A stretch of 58,129 nt of DNA from contig DATBED010000072.1 in NCBI GenBank assembly GCA_036276195.1, positions 1-58,129 on the forward strand, read 5' to 3'. Source of the stretch: DATBED01 sp036276195 (lineage in GTDB: Bacteria; Patescibacteriota; Saccharimonadia; Saccharimonadales; UBA4665). Positions 57,752 through 58,129 of the stretch are shown here, in pieces. Position 1 is the stretch's first letter. Every line of letters starts with the position of its first letter. The notes beneath the pieces are model-generated. The model saw only the letters and a program-made list of their open reading frames with translations. It was not told where the DNA came from and made no database searches. Position numbers and translations under genes: made by a program.

Positions 57752-57831
57752 TTCCACATCTTAACAGATCAGGCGCTTCTGGTAAACCCTTGGCTGCTCT
57801 GCCAGTTTAGCTTAGCCATTCTATGCACCCG

Positions 57832-57883
57832 TTTTATTGCCGACGTATAAAGTGTGGCATTTACCATACTTTATACTGCTGGC
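57832..57883. repeat. Palindromic intergenic repeat, copy 2
   Basis: 49 of 52 positions match the copy at 5270-5321. The two changes inside the inverted repeat give one G-U and one C-A opposition in RNA read from the plus strand, so the palindrome is slightly degraded. It lies in the gap 57752-58058 between rpmG and tRNA-Thr. Confidence 0.75.
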
Positions 57884-57923
57884 TTAAATTGTGATGAAGT
57901 TTCAGCGTCAAAGTTGACAATTT

Positions 57924-57948
57924 AAAACACCCCTTAGGGGGTGCTTTT
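57924..57948. terminator. Bidirectional intrinsic terminator
   Basis: CACCCC-TTAG-GGGGTG (57928-57943) has T-rich flanks on both sides (CTTTTCT on the plus strand, TTTTAAATT on the minus). On the minus strand it would end the tRNA-Thr transcript. The remaining parts of 57752-58058 show nothing I can assign. Confidence 0.7.
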
Positions 57949-58058
57949 CTGTGCTCGCGATGATCATGGCCACCGCAGGTCAGCACATCATCATAGTAGG
58001 CTTAGCTTTCCGGCAATACTGTATAAATTCTTACGCTTCACTGTAGAAAACGGTCTGG

Positions 58059-58129
58059 TGGAGCCGGCGGAGGGATTCGAACCCACGACCCGCTGTTTAC
58101 AAAACAGCCGCTCTGACCAACTGAGCTAC
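58059..58129 (-). tRNA. tRNA-Thr (anticodon UGU), partial at window end
   Basis: Minus strand: D arm and GCTCAG at the window edge, anticodon stem GCTGT/ACAGC with loop TTTGTAA (anticodon TGT, reads ACA), T-loop TTCGAAT, 3' acceptor strand CGCCGGC, T73 and CCA encoded. The 5' acceptor strand lies outside the window. One mismatch occurs in the T stem as I align it. Confidence 0.88.

Noticed and set aside
1..58129. TGA recoding as in some Patescibacteria (Gracilibacteria, Absconditabacteria)
   Set aside because: Genes such as the sigma factor, the MutS-like protein and GH57 end in or are bounded by TGA at positions consistent with normal stops, so the standard code fits.
1..58129. CRISPR array, prophage or insertion sequence
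   Set aside because: No repeat-spacer array, integrase, transposase or phage structural gene was seen on either strand.

Overview
The window looks like a chromosome segment from a Candidate Phyla Radiation (Patescibacteria) bacterium, most likely Candidatus Saccharibacteria (TM7). This is inferred from content: moderate GC, the standard genetic code (TGA is a stop), a cysteine-free bL33, a double-length ThyX-type thymidylate synthase, compact operons with 1-20 bp overlaps, and many short lineage-specific proteins. No prophage, insertion sequence or CRISPR array was seen.

Layout. 1-5.1 kb: three exported, membrane-anchored proteins sharing an N-terminal membrane-segment motif, a DEAD-box RNA helicase and an unknown gene. 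5.1-8.7 kb: an intergenic region with a palindromic repeat, an RRM protein, a Ddl-like ATP-grasp ligase, a 'secreted repeat' lipoprotein-like protein, and an ECF sigma/anti-sigma pair. 8.7-19 kb: an acidic unknown, small enzymes (YCII, DHFR-like, cupin), a PrsW protease, ClpC, a small exported peptide, a DUF4396 membrane protein, a PiT phosphate transporter, and a two-gene unit with DUF3175. 19.1-23.6 kb: a two-gene operon encoding an M23-GNAT-GNAT fusion and a 1021-aa protein with two MutS-like ATPase cores in one chain. tRNA-Gln follows.

24-28.4 kb: alpha/beta hydrolase, two GT4 glycosyltransferases and an AI-2E-type permease in one operon. 28.4-36.3 kb (minus): information-processing genes cysS, DHH phosphoesterase, recR, ybaB, a GT39-like membrane enzyme, dnaB, dnaX and an unknown. 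36.4-48.6 kb (minus): the secE-nusG-rplK-rplA and rplJ-rplL blocks, separated by about 8 kb that holds dCTP deaminase, a Tmk-ThyX fusion, a second Tmk, an MprF-like transferase, a MarR regulator and unknown genes with attenuator-like leaders. 48.7-52.7 kb: GT2 glycosyltransferase, PAS histidine kinase, YgjP-like metallopeptidase and a P-loop kinase. tRNA-Trp follows. 53.2-57.6 kb: an alpha-glucan operon (GT4/5 synthase, GH57, GH15), then rpmG, a second palindromic repeat copy, a terminator and a partial tRNA-Thr.

Regulation that can be read from the sequence: at least a dozen genes have a -10-like hexamer 6-9 nt before the start codon and no Shine-Dalgarno, which suggests leaderless mRNAs. 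The sigma operon and the neighbouring lipoprotein gene share a TGTAAC-N16-CGTTA element. rplJL has an L10-leader-like RNA followed by an intrinsic terminator.
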